Positions 51,508 to 60,804 of a stretch of DNA of 64,000 nucleotides are shown one piece after another (the stretch's first letter is position 1; each line of letters opens with the position of its first letter). Location of the stretch: contig JALHLR010000011.1 of assembly GCA_022844475.1 (NCBI GenBank), positions 1 through 64,000 on the forward strand, given 5' to 3'. The position numbers and the translations under genes were made by a program. A model generated the notes under the pieces. It did not search any database. It was given only the letters and a program-made list of their open reading frames with translations, and was not told where the DNA came from. The DNA comes from Hyphomonadaceae bacterium (GTDB taxonomy: Bacteria; Pseudomonadota; Alphaproteobacteria; Caulobacterales; Hyphomonadaceae).

Positions 51508-52335
51508 CTACAGAACGTCCAGCATCTGCGCCACGAGGGGGTGGCGGACGACGTCAGTCTGGGAGAGGCGGACGACGCCGATGTCGCCGCTCATGCTTTC
51601 GATGCGGTCGGCGATGGTGGCGAGGCCTGACAGCTCGGGAAGCAGGTCGGACTGGGCAGGATCGCCGGTGACGACCATCTTCGAGTTCCAGCCGAGACGG
51701 GTGAGGATCATCTTGAGCTGCACGTAGGTGCAGTTCTGCGCTTCATCCACCACGATGAAGGCATTGTTGAGCGTGCGGCCGCGCATGAATCCGACCGAGG
51801 CAATCTCGATCTGGCCTTCGGCGATCATTGCCTTCACCTGCTTGGCCGACATGCGGTCCTGCAATGCGTCGTAGAGCGGGCGCAGGTAGGGCGCGAGTTT
51901 CTCTTCCATATCGCCGGGTAGGAAGCCAATGTTCTCGCCCGCGTCGACGGCAGGGCGGCAGAGCACGATGCGGCCCACCTTGCCGGCGCGCAGGGCTTCG
52001 ACGGCCTTGGCGATGGCGAGGTAGGTCTTGCCGGTGCCGGCGGGGCCGAGGGCGAGGACGAGGTTGGCGCGGTCGATGGATTCCATCAGGCGCGCCTGGC
52101 CTTCTGTCTTGGGAGCCACATTCTTGACGTAGGACTGGTCGCGTTGGGGCTCGCGCTGCTGGTAGGTCTGGTCGTTGGCGGCCTGCTGGGTCCGTTTCCG
52201 CTTTCTGGGGTGGCGCTCGTCGTGCGCCAGCGGGTCCCAGCCACCTTCGATCACGCTGAGCTGAACACCGGCATCACGGTCACGGCGGCCCTGGAATTCG
52301 GCGCGGACGCGGCGGACAGCAGAACGTTTACCCAT
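51508..52335 (-). CDS. phoH: PhoH family ATPase
   Basis: A 275-residue protein from the ATG at 52335 (GAGGAG 8 bases upstream). The PhoH domain has the Walker A motif LGPAGTGKTYLAIAKAVEAL, RIVLCRPAVDAGENIGFLPGD, Walker B in AFIVVDEAQNCTYVQLKMILTRLG, and VVTGDPAQSD. The N-terminal 75 residues are basic and probably disordered (RKRKRTQQAAND). PhoH ATPases are linked to RNA metabolism; this shorter form differs from the PhoH adjacent to ybeY. A terminator-like hairpin lies in its leader. Confidence 0.92.
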   Translation of the reverse strand: MGKRSAVRRVRAEFQGRRDRDAGVQLSVIEGGWDPLAHDERHPRKRKRTQQAANDQTYQQREPQRDQSYVKNVAPKTEGQARLMESIDRANLVLALGPAGTGKTYLAIAKAVEALRAGKVGRIVLCRPAVDAGENIGFLPGDMEEKLAPYLRPLYDALQDRMSAKQVKAMIAEGQIEIASVGFMRGRTLNNAFIVVDEAQNCTYVQLKMILTRLGWNSKMVVTGDPAQSDLLPELSGLATIADRIESMSGDIGVVRLSQTDVVRHPLVAQMLDVL

Positions 52336-52398
52336 GCTGGTACTCCTCTGGCGGCGAAAGAGCCCGGGCCGAGATTTGAGACGCGGGCGGAAAGACAA

Positions 52399-52432
52399 AA
52401 ACGCCGCGAGCCTGAGGGGCGCCGCGGCGTTT
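52399..52432 (-). terminator. Rho-independent terminator (or attenuator) upstream of phoH
   Basis: A perfect 10-base stem AAACGCCGCG/CGCGGCGTTT with a 14-base loop; on the minus strand it runs into TTTTTGTCTTT, a convincing U-tract. It ends about 64 bases before the phoH ATG. It either ends a transcript coming from 52433-52770 (no gene seen there, perhaps a small RNA) or acts as an attenuator in the phoH leader. Confidence 0.65.
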
Positions 52433-52772
52433 GCGTGAAATGGATGAGGATGAAAGTTCTGGAAGCGGCGGCGGCCGCGTTTCGCAGCCTGCTGCATCGC
52501 AGGTGGATGGTGCAACCGTGCGCGGTCGACTCAATCCTGTTCCCCGTGTGTCGAAGCGCCATCCAGTCGGGCAGGCCACTTCGAATCAGCTTCCTATGAG
52601 TAGACTATTTCGCGATTAACGGAACTATAAAGGGTCAGCTCCGTGCAGGCGTGTTTGAAGCACACTTCTGCCGGTGTTTGTTGCAGACTGATGACACCGG
52701 CGCCGCGTTTCGAGTCGTCCGGAGTCGCAAGGACGTTGTGGCGCGCGAGCGACGGCAGGGAAGGACAGGCAG
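52433..52772. other. Gap between phoH leader and the gamma-carbonic anhydrase gene
   Basis: About 340 bases with no recognisable protein gene on either strand. It must carry the phoH promoter (leftward) and probably the rightward promoter. A GGAAC-N16-CGTG sequence at 52621-52645 differs from the EcfG consensus in one base. A small RNA ending at the terminator is possible. Confidence 0.35.
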
Positions 52773-53297
52773 ATGGCGATCTACGAGCTCGACGGGGTGA
52801 AGCCGCAGTGCGACGCCGACAGCTGGGTGGCGGAAAACGCAGTTGTCATCGGCAATATCGTTCTGAAGCGTGGGGCGAGCGTGTGGTTCGGCGCGACGCT
52901 GCGTGGGGACAATGATCCGATCACGATTGGCGAGAATTCGAACGTGCAGGACGGATCGGTGCTGCACACGGATGTGGGGCAGCCGCTGGACATCGGCGCG
53001 AACTGCACGATCGGGCATATGGTGATGCTGCATGGCTGCACGATCGGCGAGAACACGCTGATCGGGATCGGGTCGATCATTCTCAATGGCGCGAAGATCG
53101 GGAAGAATTGCCTGATCGGGGCGAACTCCCTGATCACCGAGGGCAAGGTTATCCCCGACGGCTCGATGGTAATGGGCGCGCCGGGCAAGGTGGTGCGGGA
53201 GTTGAGCGAGCAACAGGTGCAGATGATTACCGGTTCGGCGCATCACTATGCTGAGAACTGGAGGCGGTATGCGCGGGGGTTGAAGCGGTTGGGCTAG
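52773..53297 (+). CDS. Gamma-carbonic anhydrase-like hexapeptide-repeat protein
   Basis: A 174-residue left-handed beta-helix protein: repeats such as [64 protein letters not shown] and the end [23 protein letters not shown]. The three His positions that bind the metal in gamma-carbonic anhydrases are present (LHTD, GHMV, LHGC). Many such bacterial proteins (YrdA/PaaY-type) have little or no hydratase activity, so function is uncertain. Its stop overlaps the convergent gene by 4 bases. Confidence 0.9.
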   Translation: MAIYELDGVKPQCDADSWVAENAVVIGNIVLKRGASVWFGATLRGDNDPITIGENSNVQDGSVLHTDVGQPLDIGANCTIGHMVMLHGCTIGENTLIGIGSIILNGAKIGKNCLIGANSLITEGKVIPDGSMVMGAPGKVVRELSEQQVQMITGSAHHYAENWRRYARGLKRLG

Positions 53298-54076
53298 ACG
53301 CCGTACGCGCGCCTGAATGCCTCGAACGGTGCGCTCGTAAACAGCACCTGATACGGGAACACGCGATGCGGGGCGGTCATATCCAGGTCTGGCAGTGCTG
53401 CAAGGAACGCGTCCCGGACTTCGGGGCGAATGTGCGCCCGGAAATCGATGAACTGTCCCCAGGTTGACATGCCGTGCAGATAGGGCGGGCCATTGCGCGG
53501 CTCGCGCGAAGCTGCGAACTCCGCCGGAAACAGCCGCCTGTAGGCTTCGAGATTGTAGAGCCAGGACCCGCCATCCACGCGGCTGGCTGCAGGGTATTCG
53601 CGCGCGAGCCAGCCAGACATTTCGCGCAGTTCAGCGCGTCGCTCCGCGACCCGCGATGAATGGAGCGGGCCGACGTCAGTATTCTGAACCCGATTGCCGA
53701 AGTGAATTCGAACCATCCCTTCATCGTTCGGCGGTTCGCAGGCGAAGCACCCGAACTGGATGCGACCGGGCAGAAGCACGGCGGAACCATCGCCGGCTGA
53801 CGCGAGAGCGGCGAACAGGCGTTCGACGCGAGAATCATGGGAGAGGGACGCGATGCCATCGGTGAGAACGCGCCACTGTTCCGGCAAAGCTGCTTGTCCG
53901 GGAACGCCAAGGCCCAGGCGCCGGTGGAAGTTGGTGTAGCGCAGCAAGGTATCGTGAAGCGGCAACCCGGCGGCCCCGGCCACGCACTCGGCAAACCGGA
54001 CCTGAAGGTCGACATACTCCGGTGAAAGATAGGCTGGCGATGATGGGGGCGGGCTGGTCAACGGGTCTGCATCCAC
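53294..54076 (-). CDS. Hypothetical protein
   Basis: A 260-residue soluble protein starting at GTG 54076 (no ATG near). It has helix-rich segments and conserved-looking stretches [57 protein letters not shown] and [25 protein letters not shown]. No family recognised. No signal peptide or membrane helix. It is divergent from the luciferase-like gene, 43 bases away. The base composition is like its neighbours. Confidence 0.65.
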   Translation of the reverse strand: MDADPLTSPPPSSPAYLSPEYVDLQVRFAECVAGAAGLPLHDTLLRYTNFHRRLGLGVPGQAALPEQWRVLTDGIASLSHDSRVERLFAALASAGDGSAVLLPGRIQFGCFACEPPNDEGMVRIHFGNRVQNTDVGPLHSSRVAERRAELREMSGWLAREYPAASRVDGGSWLYNLEAYRRLFPAEFAASREPRNGPPYLHGMSTWGQFIDFRAHIRPEVRDAFLAALPDLDMTAPHRVFPYQVLFTSAPFEAFRRAYGV

Positions 54077-54119
54077 ACTTGAATGCTTCCATCCTAGCGT
54101 ATCCGGCGGCAGCGCCTAT

Positions 54120-55103
54120 ATGTCGGCCATGGCAAAGCTTTCGGTTCTTGATCTTGCGCCCGTTGTCGAGGGTTCGACCACGCGCGAGGCGCTCAACAAC
54201 AGTCTCGACCTGGCGCGGCATGCAGAAAATCTTGGCTATCATCGCTTCTGGCTGGCCGAGCATCACAACATGCCAGGGATCGCGAGCGCCGCCACGGCGG
54301 TGGTGATCGCGCATGTTGCCGGAGGAACGTCGACGATCCGCGTGGGGGCAGGCGGGATCATGCTGCCGAACCACGCGCCACTGATGGTAGCCGAGGCGTT
54401 CGGCACGCTGGCGGAGCTTCATCCAGGTCGGATCGACCTCGGACTGGGGCGGGCGCCGGGGACGGATCAGGCAACGATGCGTGCGCTGCGCCGCTATATG
54501 GGCGGGGCCGACACGTTTCCGCAGGATGTGGTCGAGCTGATGGGCTGGTTCGAGCCGCCTGTGCCGGGCCAGACGATACAGGCTGTGCCGGGGTCTGGCG
54601 CGGACGTGCAGATGTGGATCCTCGGCTCGTCGCTGTTCGGTGCGCAACTCGCGGCGCATCTGGGGCTGCCTTATGCGTTCGCGTCGCACTTTGCGCCGGG
54701 CGACATGATGGACGCGGTCCAGATCTATCGCGAGAGCTTCAGGCCGTCGCCGCGCTTGCAGGAACCCTATGTGATGCTGGGTCTCAACGTGATTGCAGCC
54801 GAGACCGACGATGAAGCGAAGCTGCTGTTCACCTCGATCCAGCAGGCATTCGCGAACCTGCGCATGGGCCGGCCCGGCAAGATGCCGCCGCCGAAGGCAG
54901 ATCTCAAACTCGACCCGATGGTGGAGCAGGGGATCCTGCAGGCCTTGTCGTGTTCAGTGGTTGGTGGGCCTGACAAGGTGAAGCGCGGGATTGCGGCGTT
55001 TGTCGCGCAGACCGGAGCAGATGAGCTGATGGTGGCGGGCTCGGTGTGGGATCACAAGCTGCGGCTGCGTAGCTATGAGATCGCGGCGGCGGCCATAAGC
55101 TAG
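54120..55103 (+). CDS. LLM class (luciferase-like) flavin-dependent oxidoreductase
   Basis: A 327-residue TIM-barrel flavoenzyme of the bacterial luciferase superfamily: [78 protein letters not shown], and [21 protein letters not shown]. It matches the YhbW/MsnO8 subgroup found in most proteobacteria. It uses FMNH2 or F420-like cofactor to oxidise an unknown substrate. ATG 54120 or 54129. The 3' end is 25 bases from the convergent helicase gene. Confidence 0.9.
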   Translation: MSAMAKLSVLDLAPVVEGSTTREALNNSLDLARHAENLGYHRFWLAEHHNMPGIASAATAVVIAHVAGGTSTIRVGAGGIMLPNHAPLMVAEAFGTLAELHPGRIDLGLGRAPGTDQATMRALRRYMGGADTFPQDVVELMGWFEPPVPGQTIQAVPGSGADVQMWILGSSLFGAQLAAHLGLPYAFASHFAPGDMMDAVQIYRESFRPSPRLQEPYVMLGLNVIAAETDDEAKLLFTSIQQAFANLRMGRPGKMPPPKADLKLDPMVEQGILQALSCSVVGGPDKVKRGIAAFVAQTGADELMVAGSVWDHKLRLRSYEIAAAAIS

Positions 55104-55127
55104 CGTTCCAAGCTTGTGCTTTCCGGT

Positions 55128-57473
55128 CTACCCGCGTGAGTCGCGCTTGCCGGCTGGCTTGCCGCGGAAGGGTTTGCCCCCCGGTTTGCCGCCGAAGGAT
55201 TTTGCGAACGGTTTGTCGCCCCTGGGCTTGAATGATTTGCCGGCGGGGCCTTTGGGGCCGCGTGGCTTGAAGCCTTCGGGGCGGTCGCTGTCGCGGCTGC
55301 GACGTTCAGCGAGGCGCGTGTCGGCGTGCGGCTTGGCGGGGCGAGCGACGGGGGTGTCTGCTTCGGGCGTCCACTTGCGCTTCGGCGGTGCTTCGCCGGG
55401 CAGGATTGGCGCGATCTTTCCTTCGGCGCGGGCGGCGTCGCGGCGTTCCTTGCGGTTCATGCCGCTCGGGTGCAGCGGCGGCGGGGCGCCCTTGTCCTGA
55501 GCGGGTGCAGCCGATTTGAGCGATGAATAAACCGGGTCTGCGGCGAGTTTTGCGCGTTCCTGGTCGCGTTGCTGATGGCGTGCGGCGCGGGCTTCGTCGC
55601 GGCCGGAGCGTTTGAAGTCTTCGCGCGGCGGACGGGCGTCGCTGCGTGCCTCGCGCACGGGGCGCTCGCCATACTCGCGTTTGGGACGCGGGGGGCGATC
55701 ACCGAAGTCGCGCGTCTCGCGAATGGGACCATCTTCGCGCGGCGCACGATCGACGCGGGCGCCATCGTCGCGACGGGCGCGCATCGGGTGCGTGCTGTCA
55801 TTGGGCCCGGGGGCAGTCGTGGGCTCGATCTGGATCTTGTCGTCCTGCGTGTCGCGGACGGCGATGGCGAAGGCTTCGGCGGCGTGACCGACGATCTCGA
55901 ATTTCGTTTCGTCGCCGAAGATGCGGATCGGGCCGATCTCGGCCTTGGTGATGTGGCCGACGCGGCAGATCAGGGGCAGGATCCATTTCGGATCGGCGTT
56001 GCGCTGGCGGCCGACATTGAGGCGGAACCAGACGCCGTCGCCTTCGGACGCGACGAAGCCGCGTTCGGCGCGGCCGCGCGGGGCGGGGCGTTCCGAAAAG
56101 TCTCTCGGGCCGGATTGGCGTTCGAAGGTCTGCGCGTTGCGCATGCGGCCGTCGTCCGACACGTCTTCCGGCTCGGGCAGCTCGTTGCGCAGGAGGCCGA
56201 TCAGGGCGGCGGCCAGCTGTTCGGCGGGGACGGTCTCCGCGAGTTGCTTCGCGATGCCCTGGTCCTCGTCCGTGATGGATGCGCTGAGCGACGGGTGGGC
56301 GAGGAGGCGTTGGCGGTCCTGCTCGCGGATTTCCTTCGCCGTGGGCGGGCCACTCCAGGTGGCCTCGATATTGGCGGAGGCGAGCACTTGTTCGGTGCGG
56401 CGGCGCTTGGTGTGCGTGACCAGGAGGATCGACACACCCTTCTTGCCGGCGCGGCCTGTGCGGCCTGAACGGTGAAGGAGGGTGGCCTTGTTGGTCGGCA
56501 GGTCTGCATGGATGACGAGGCCGAGGTCGGGCAAGTCGAGGCCGCGGGCGGCGACGTCGGTGGCGACGCAGACTTTCGCATGGCCGTCGCGCAGGGCCTG
56601 CAGCGCGTCGTTGCGTTCGCGCTGGCCCATTTCGCCGGAGAGGCCGACGGCGTGGAAGCCACGCTCGCGCAGGGCGGCGTGGAGATGGCGCACGGCTTCG
56701 CGTGTGGCGCAGAAGACGAGGGCGCGGCCGGCTTCGAAATAGCGCAGCACGTTGACGACGGCGCGCTCTGTGTCGCCCGGGGAGACGCGCATGGCGCGGT
56801 AGTCGATGTCGCCGTGCGGTTCGGTGGCGCTGGTGGTGTCGATGCGGACGGCGTCGCGCTGGTAGTTCTTCGCGAGCATGGCGATGCCGCGCGCGATTGT
56901 GGCGGAGAACAGGAGCGTGCGGCGGGTTTCGGCGTTGGTCGCGTCAAGCAGTGTTTCGAGTTCTTCGCGGAAGCCGAGGTCGAGCATTTCGTCGGCCTCG
57001 TCGAGAACTGCGACCTGCAGCGCGGAGAGATCGAGATAGCCCTTGGTAAGGTGGTCGCAGAGGCGGCCCGGCGTTCCGATGACGATATGGGCGCCGCGGG
57101 AGAACAGTTGCTGTTCAGCGCGCACGCTCATGCCGCCGACGGCGACGACAATGCGTGCGCCGGTGTCGGCGTAGAGCCATTCGAACTCGCGGCTGATCTG
57201 CATGGCAAGTTCGCGGGTCGGCGCGATAATCAGGGCGCGGGGGCGGTTGACATGGTCGAACCGTTCGGACTCGCCGAGCAGGGTCGAGGCGAGCGCGAGA
57301 CCGAAAGCGACGGTCTTGCCCGAGCCGGTCTGGGCGGAGACCAGAAGGTCGGCGTGGGGACGGTCTGGGTTCTGATCAGCCTCGACAACGGCGAGCTGGA
57401 CGGAGGTCGGCTGGTCGTAACCACGCGCAGCAAGAGCGCGGTCGAGCGCGGGATGGACGGTCGGGAAGGGCAT
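55128..57473 (-). CDS. DEAD-box ATP-dependent RNA helicase with basic disordered tail
   Basis: A 781-residue protein. Helicase motifs: SVQLAVV (Q motif), SAQTGSGKT (I), PTRELAMQ (Ia), TPGRL, DEADEMLDLGF (II), SATIARG (III), VCVATDVAARGLDL (V) and HRSGRTGRAGKKG (VI). A DbpA-type RNA-binding domain follows (about 475-550, WFRLNVGRQRNADPKWILPLICRVGHIT). The last 200 residues are Arg/Lys/Asp/Gly/Pro-rich and disordered, ending GGKPGGKPFRGKPAGKRDSRG. Similar to CsdA/DeaD helicases acting in ribosome assembly and cold adaptation. Confidence 0.93.
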   Translation of the reverse strand: MPFPTVHPALDRALAARGYDQPTSVQLAVVEADQNPDRPHADLLVSAQTGSGKTVAFGLALASTLLGESERFDHVNRPRALIIAPTRELAMQISREFEWLYADTGARIVVAVGGMSVRAEQQLFSRGAHIVIGTPGRLCDHLTKGYLDLSALQVAVLDEADEMLDLGFREELETLLDATNAETRRTLLFSATIARGIAMLAKNYQRDAVRIDTTSATEPHGDIDYRAMRVSPGDTERAVVNVLRYFEAGRALVFCATREAVRHLHAALRERGFHAVGLSGEMGQRERNDALQALRDGHAKVCVATDVAARGLDLPDLGLVIHADLPTNKATLLHRSGRTGRAGKKGVSILLVTHTKRRRTEQVLASANIEATWSGPPTAKEIREQDRQRLLAHPSLSASITDEDQGIAKQLAETVPAEQLAAALIGLLRNELPEPEDVSDDGRMRNAQTFERQSGPRDFSERPAPRGRAERGFVASEGDGVWFRLNVGRQRNADPKWILPLICRVGHITKAEIGPIRIFGDETKFEIVGHAAEAFAIAVRDTQDDKIQIEPTTAPGPNDSTHPMRARRDDGARVDRAPREDGPIRETRDFGDRPPRPKREYGERPVREARSDARPPREDFKRSGRDEARAARHQQRDQERAKLAADPVYSSLKSAAPAQDKGAPPPLHPSGMNRKERRDAARAEGKIAPILPGEAPPKRKWTPEADTPVARPAKPHADTRLAERRSRDSDRPEGFKPRGPKGPAGKSFKPRGDKPFAKSFGGKPGGKPFRGKPAGKRDSRG

Positions 57474-57611
57474 TGTGGGTCGTTTTCAAAATCGGGGCGG
57501 GCCGTCCCGTTAGCGGGATTCAGGTCGCGGGGAGGCCGGGTCTGGCGCGCGTCCCATACAGCAATTGCGGATAAATGCCACCCTGCAAACGGCAGACACA
57601 AAGGGGGCGCG

Positions 57612-58343
57612 TCAGACTACCGCGCCGAAAATCATGCCGATTCCGGCGGTAACCAACATGGCTATGACGCCCCAGAACACCACGCGGCCGACGGATTTCC
57701 AGACATTGGCTCCCCCGGCCTGAGCGCCGAGATAGCCCAGCAGTCCGAGGAACAGCACGGAGGCCGCGCCCACGGTGAGTTCAAGGTTACCGGCTGGCGC
57801 CAGCAGGAGGGCCAGGAGCGGCAGGGCCGCGCCAAGGGCGAAGGTGATGGCCGACGTGATGGCGGCCTGGATGGGGCGAGCGGTGGTGATCTCGGAGATT
57901 CCGAGTTCGTCCCGCGCGTGAGCCTTCAGTGCGTCCTTCGCTGTGAGCTGATCGGCGACCTGCCTTGCCAGTGAGGGTTCGAGGCCGCGGTCGACATAGA
58001 TCTGCGTCAGCTCCTGGCGTTCCATTTCGGGGCTGTCGGCAAGTTCTCGGGTTTCCTTGGCGAGGTCGGCCTTTTCGGTGTCGGATTGCGAACTGACGGA
58101 GACGTATTCGCCCGCCGCCATCGACATGGCGCCGGCGACGAGGCCTGCAGCGCCCGCGACGAGGATCGCGGCGCGATCCGTGCCCGCGGCGGCGACGCCG
58201 ACGATCAGGCTTGCGGTCGAAACGATTCCGTCATTGGCGCCAAGTACCGCTGCCCGCAGCCAGCCTATGCGCGCGACGGCATGGCGTTCGATGTGGGGCT
58301 TCGAGCGTGGCATTGGCGCCTCTGTGCTGACGGGCGCCACCAT
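57612..58343 (-). CDS. VIT1/CCC1 family (nodulin-21-like) metal transporter
   Basis: A 243-residue membrane protein: LRAAVLGANDGIVSTASLIVGVAAAG and MSMAAGEYVSVSSQSDTEKADL are signatures of the VIT family. Five hydrophobic helices: about 30-50, 55-80, 158-180, 184-208 and 217-240. A cytoplasmic metal-binding helical pair (ELADSPEMERQELTQIYVDRGL) connects them. It probably exports Fe2+ or Mn2+. ATG 58343 was taken; ATG 58313 with AGAGG upstream would shorten it by 10 residues. Divergent from the sulfatase gene. Confidence 0.88.
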   Translation of the reverse strand: MVAPVSTEAPMPRSKPHIERHAVARIGWLRAAVLGANDGIVSTASLIVGVAAAGTDRAAILVAGAAGLVAGAMSMAAGEYVSVSSQSDTEKADLAKETRELADSPEMERQELTQIYVDRGLEPSLARQVADQLTAKDALKAHARDELGISEITTARPIQAAITSAITFALGAALPLLALLLAPAGNLELTVGAASVLFLGLLGYLGAQAGGANVWKSVGRVVFWGVIAMLVTAGIGMIFGAVV

Positions 58344-58405
58344 CGGCCTTGCCAGTCGAGATGTCGATGCGGCAACCTTGGTTTCTGCGAGATCGGGAGG
58401 GACCG

Positions 58406-60112
58406 TTGCGACGCATTCTCTCTGGGTTCCTGTTGGTCGTCACGGCTCTGCTTGCGGGCTCATGCGCGCTGGATGCTCCAGTAGCCGGATCAGGCGATGA
58501 GGCATCGCGTCTGCGACCCAACATCGTGCTGATGATGGTGGAAGACCTGAGTCCGCGCATCGGAGCTTTTGGCGACGGCCTGGCGCGTACCCCGAACCTG
58601 GACAGACTTGCGCGGGAGGGCGTGCGCTACACGCATGTTTTCGCCACCGCTGGCGTTTGTGCACCGAGCCGGGCCGCGCTGATAACCGGCATGAACCAGG
58701 TGTCGATCACGGCGCAGCATATGCGCACGACGGACTACGTGTGGTCGGATGGTTCGGGGCGACGGGGATACGAAGCCGCGCCTCCGTCTTTCGTGAAGGC
58801 TTTTCCGGAGCTGCTGCGTGCGGCCGGGTACTACACGACGAACAATTCGAAGACGGACTATCAGGTCGGCTCGCCCTTCACGGTGTGGGACGAGAACGGC
58901 GCGCAGGCGCACTGGAAGAACCGGCCTGAAGGCATGCCTTTCTTCGCGATGTACAGCCTGACCGCGACACATGAGAGCTCGCTCTTCCCCCCGGATTCGA
59001 TCGAGCGGCGCTTCCCCGGCACGGGTGCGGTGTTGCGCGCTTTCGAGTCCCAGCGCAACGCCTTGTCATTCCGGACGCGACCTGAAGATGTTGTCGTGCC
59101 ACCCTACTATCCGGACACGCCGACGGTGCGGGCCGACATCGCGCGGCAGTACGACGACGTGCAGCTGATGGACGCCTGGGTTGGCGAGCGCATGGCGGAG
59201 TTGGAGCGCGAGGGTGTGCTCGACAACACGATCGTCATATGGACGACGGATCATGGCGACGGCCTTCCCCGCGCCAAGCGATCACTCTACGACAGCGGTC
59301 TCAACGTCCCCATGATCATTCGCTTCCCCGACGGACGTGACGCGGGCACGGTGGATACGCGGCTCATCTCGTTCGTCGACCTTGCGCCGACCGTTCTGAC
59401 GCTGGCGGGTGCCGAGCGCCCCGCGTACCTGCAGGGGATCGACATGCTGGGGCAACAGGGTGCTGCGCAGGCGCGCGTGTACGCAGCGAGGGACCGACTT
59501 GATGAGTCACCGGATCTTGGGCGCGCCGTGCGGACACGGGATTTCAAGTACATCGTCAACGAGCGGCCGGACGCGATGTTCTACCTGCCGTTGTCGTTCC
59601 GCGAGAACCTGCCGATGATGGCGGAGATGCGGAAGCTGGCAGGGGAGGGCAGGCTGTCTCCACTGCACGCAGGCTACTTCGCAACGCCGCGCCCGGCCGA
59701 GGAGTTGTATGACCTGCGCCTTGATCCGCATGAGGTGCGCAATCTTGCTGACGATCCCGCGCATGCAGGCGTGAAGGCGGAGCTGTCAGCTGCGCTGTCA
59801 ACGTGGCGTGCAAGGGTGGGCGATCCGGGCCTGATGCCGGAGGACCAGATGATCAAGGCGGCTTGGGGCGCTGAGAGCCAGCCGCAGACGGCTGCGCCAT
59901 TTATCACGGCCTCGCAGGACGCGCAGGGCGTTTCGGTCATGTTGGCGAGCGCGACTGAAGGCGCTTCGATCGGATACCGACTTGCGGGCGAGGTGCGATG
60001 GCGTCTCTACGCGGGTCCGTTCAATGCCGAGACTGGACAGCGGATTGAGGCGAAGGCGACCCGGTACGGATTCAAGGAGAGCGACGTGTCGGTGAGAACA
60101 GTTGGCGACTGA
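58406..60112 (+). CDS. Sulfatase lipoprotein (type I, formylglycine)
   Basis: From the TTG at 58406 (GGGAGGG 4 bases upstream) the product has 568 residues. Starts at ATG 58361 or 58367 would place it 17-23 bases from the divergent VIT gene and leave the signal sequence internal, so I favour TTG. A signal with lipobox AGSC (Cys20) leads to NIVLMMVEDLSPRIGAFGD (metal-binding Asp) and the CxPSR motif in GVCAPSRAAL, whose Cys is converted to formylglycine. TTDHGDGLPRAKRSLYDSGLNVP and a C-terminal beta domain complete the fold. It removes sulfate (or phosphate) esters from a glycan or small molecule in the periplasm; substrate unknown. Confidence 0.88.
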   Translation: MRRILSGFLLVVTALLAGSCALDAPVAGSGDEASRLRPNIVLMMVEDLSPRIGAFGDGLARTPNLDRLAREGVRYTHVFATAGVCAPSRAALITGMNQVSITAQHMRTTDYVWSDGSGRRGYEAAPPSFVKAFPELLRAAGYYTTNNSKTDYQVGSPFTVWDENGAQAHWKNRPEGMPFFAMYSLTATHESSLFPPDSIERRFPGTGAVLRAFESQRNALSFRTRPEDVVVPPYYPDTPTVRADIARQYDDVQLMDAWVGERMAELEREGVLDNTIVIWTTDHGDGLPRAKRSLYDSGLNVPMIIRFPDGRDAGTVDTRLISFVDLAPTVLTLAGAERPAYLQGIDMLGQQGAAQARVYAARDRLDESPDLGRAVRTRDFKYIVNERPDAMFYLPLSFRENLPMMAEMRKLAGEGRLSPLHAGYFATPRPAEELYDLRLDPHEVRNLADDPAHAGVKAELSAALSTWRARVGDPGLMPEDQMIKAAWGAESQPQTAAPFITASQDAQGVSVMLASATEGASIGYRLAGEVRWRLYAGPFNAETGQRIEAKATRYGFKESDVSVRTVGD

Positions 60113-60115
60113 CGC

Positions 60116-60712
60116 CTACTGCACTTCGTCCGTGTCCCAGACGCCGCGGACGGCGATGTCGTTCTCGACGCCGATATTGTACCAGGCGAGCCGGTCCTTC
60201 GAGGCGTTGACGATGATGAAGTGCTCATGCGGCTTCACGGCGAGCGTCAGCTGGTTGCGGAGCTGCTGGATGGTCTGTTTCGAACGGAGCACCCACATGT
60301 CGCCGGCAGCGCGGGTCATCTTGCCGGCTTCGCGGAGTACACGCTCGAAGCGCTCATTGCCCGACAGCAGACGCGCGGCGATGAAATAATTGCAGACCGG
60401 GACTTCCGTCTCGCCCGCATCGAGGCGCGGGTCGCCGAACTTGCGCTTCTTCGGGCCCTTGAAGTCCCAGCGCAGGTTGGGGTGGTGGTCGGCGCGGTGG
60501 TACTCTGTGTCCGTCCCGCAGGCGATGTAGGTGCCGGCCTGGACGCGGCCTTCCTTCAGAAAGTCGATCAGGCGGGTTCGTGGGTAGGGGCCGTATTCCT
60601 TGTCGGCGATCCTGATGCGCCACTTCACGCCTTCGAAGGGAGGCGGCGGCGTGTGCAGCCCCTCGTCGTCACCTGTTTCCACAGGTTGCCTGAGTTCCAG
60701 AGTGTCACTCAT
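60116..60712 (-). CDS. Hypothetical protein with GYF_2-like N-terminal segment
   Basis: A 198-residue soluble protein. Residues ~29-75 (VKWRIRIADKEYGPYPRTRLIDFLKEGRVQAGTYIACGTDTEYHRADHHP) resemble the GYF_2 domain (Trp, YGPY, then the G-V segment). The rest contains NYFIAARLLSGNERFERVLREAG and MWVLRSKQTIQQLRNQLTLAVKPHEHFIIVNASKDRLAWYNIG, with no family that I recognise. The 3' ends of this and the sulfatase gene are 3 bases apart. Function unknown. Confidence 0.7.
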   Translation of the reverse strand: MSDTLELRQPVETGDDEGLHTPPPPFEGVKWRIRIADKEYGPYPRTRLIDFLKEGRVQAGTYIACGTDTEYHRADHHPNLRWDFKGPKKRKFGDPRLDAGETEVPVCNYFIAARLLSGNERFERVLREAGKMTRAAGDMWVLRSKQTIQQLRNQLTLAVKPHEHFIIVNASKDRLAWYNIGVENDIAVRGVWDTDEVQ

Positions 60713-60804
60713 CAGACAGCGTGTTCCGCTAACCGCTCTTTGGGTCTAGTTGTAGGGGAAGCCACCTTGTCCAAAGGTAAACGAAAGCCTGCAGGAGACG
60801 CCTC

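Noticed and set aside
52621-52645. GGAAC-N16-CGTG as an eighth EcfG promoter
   Set aside because: One mismatch in the essential -10 box and no small stress gene downstream; kept only as a remark.
55128-55700. Repeat-like DNA at the helicase 3' end as a tandem repeat or mobile element
   Set aside because: It is explained by the low-complexity Arg/Gly/Lys/Pro-rich tail of the DEAD-box protein.
56472-57974. 500-codon rightward open frame
   Set aside because: Antisense to the DEAD-box helicase and its upstream gap; no recognisable domain.
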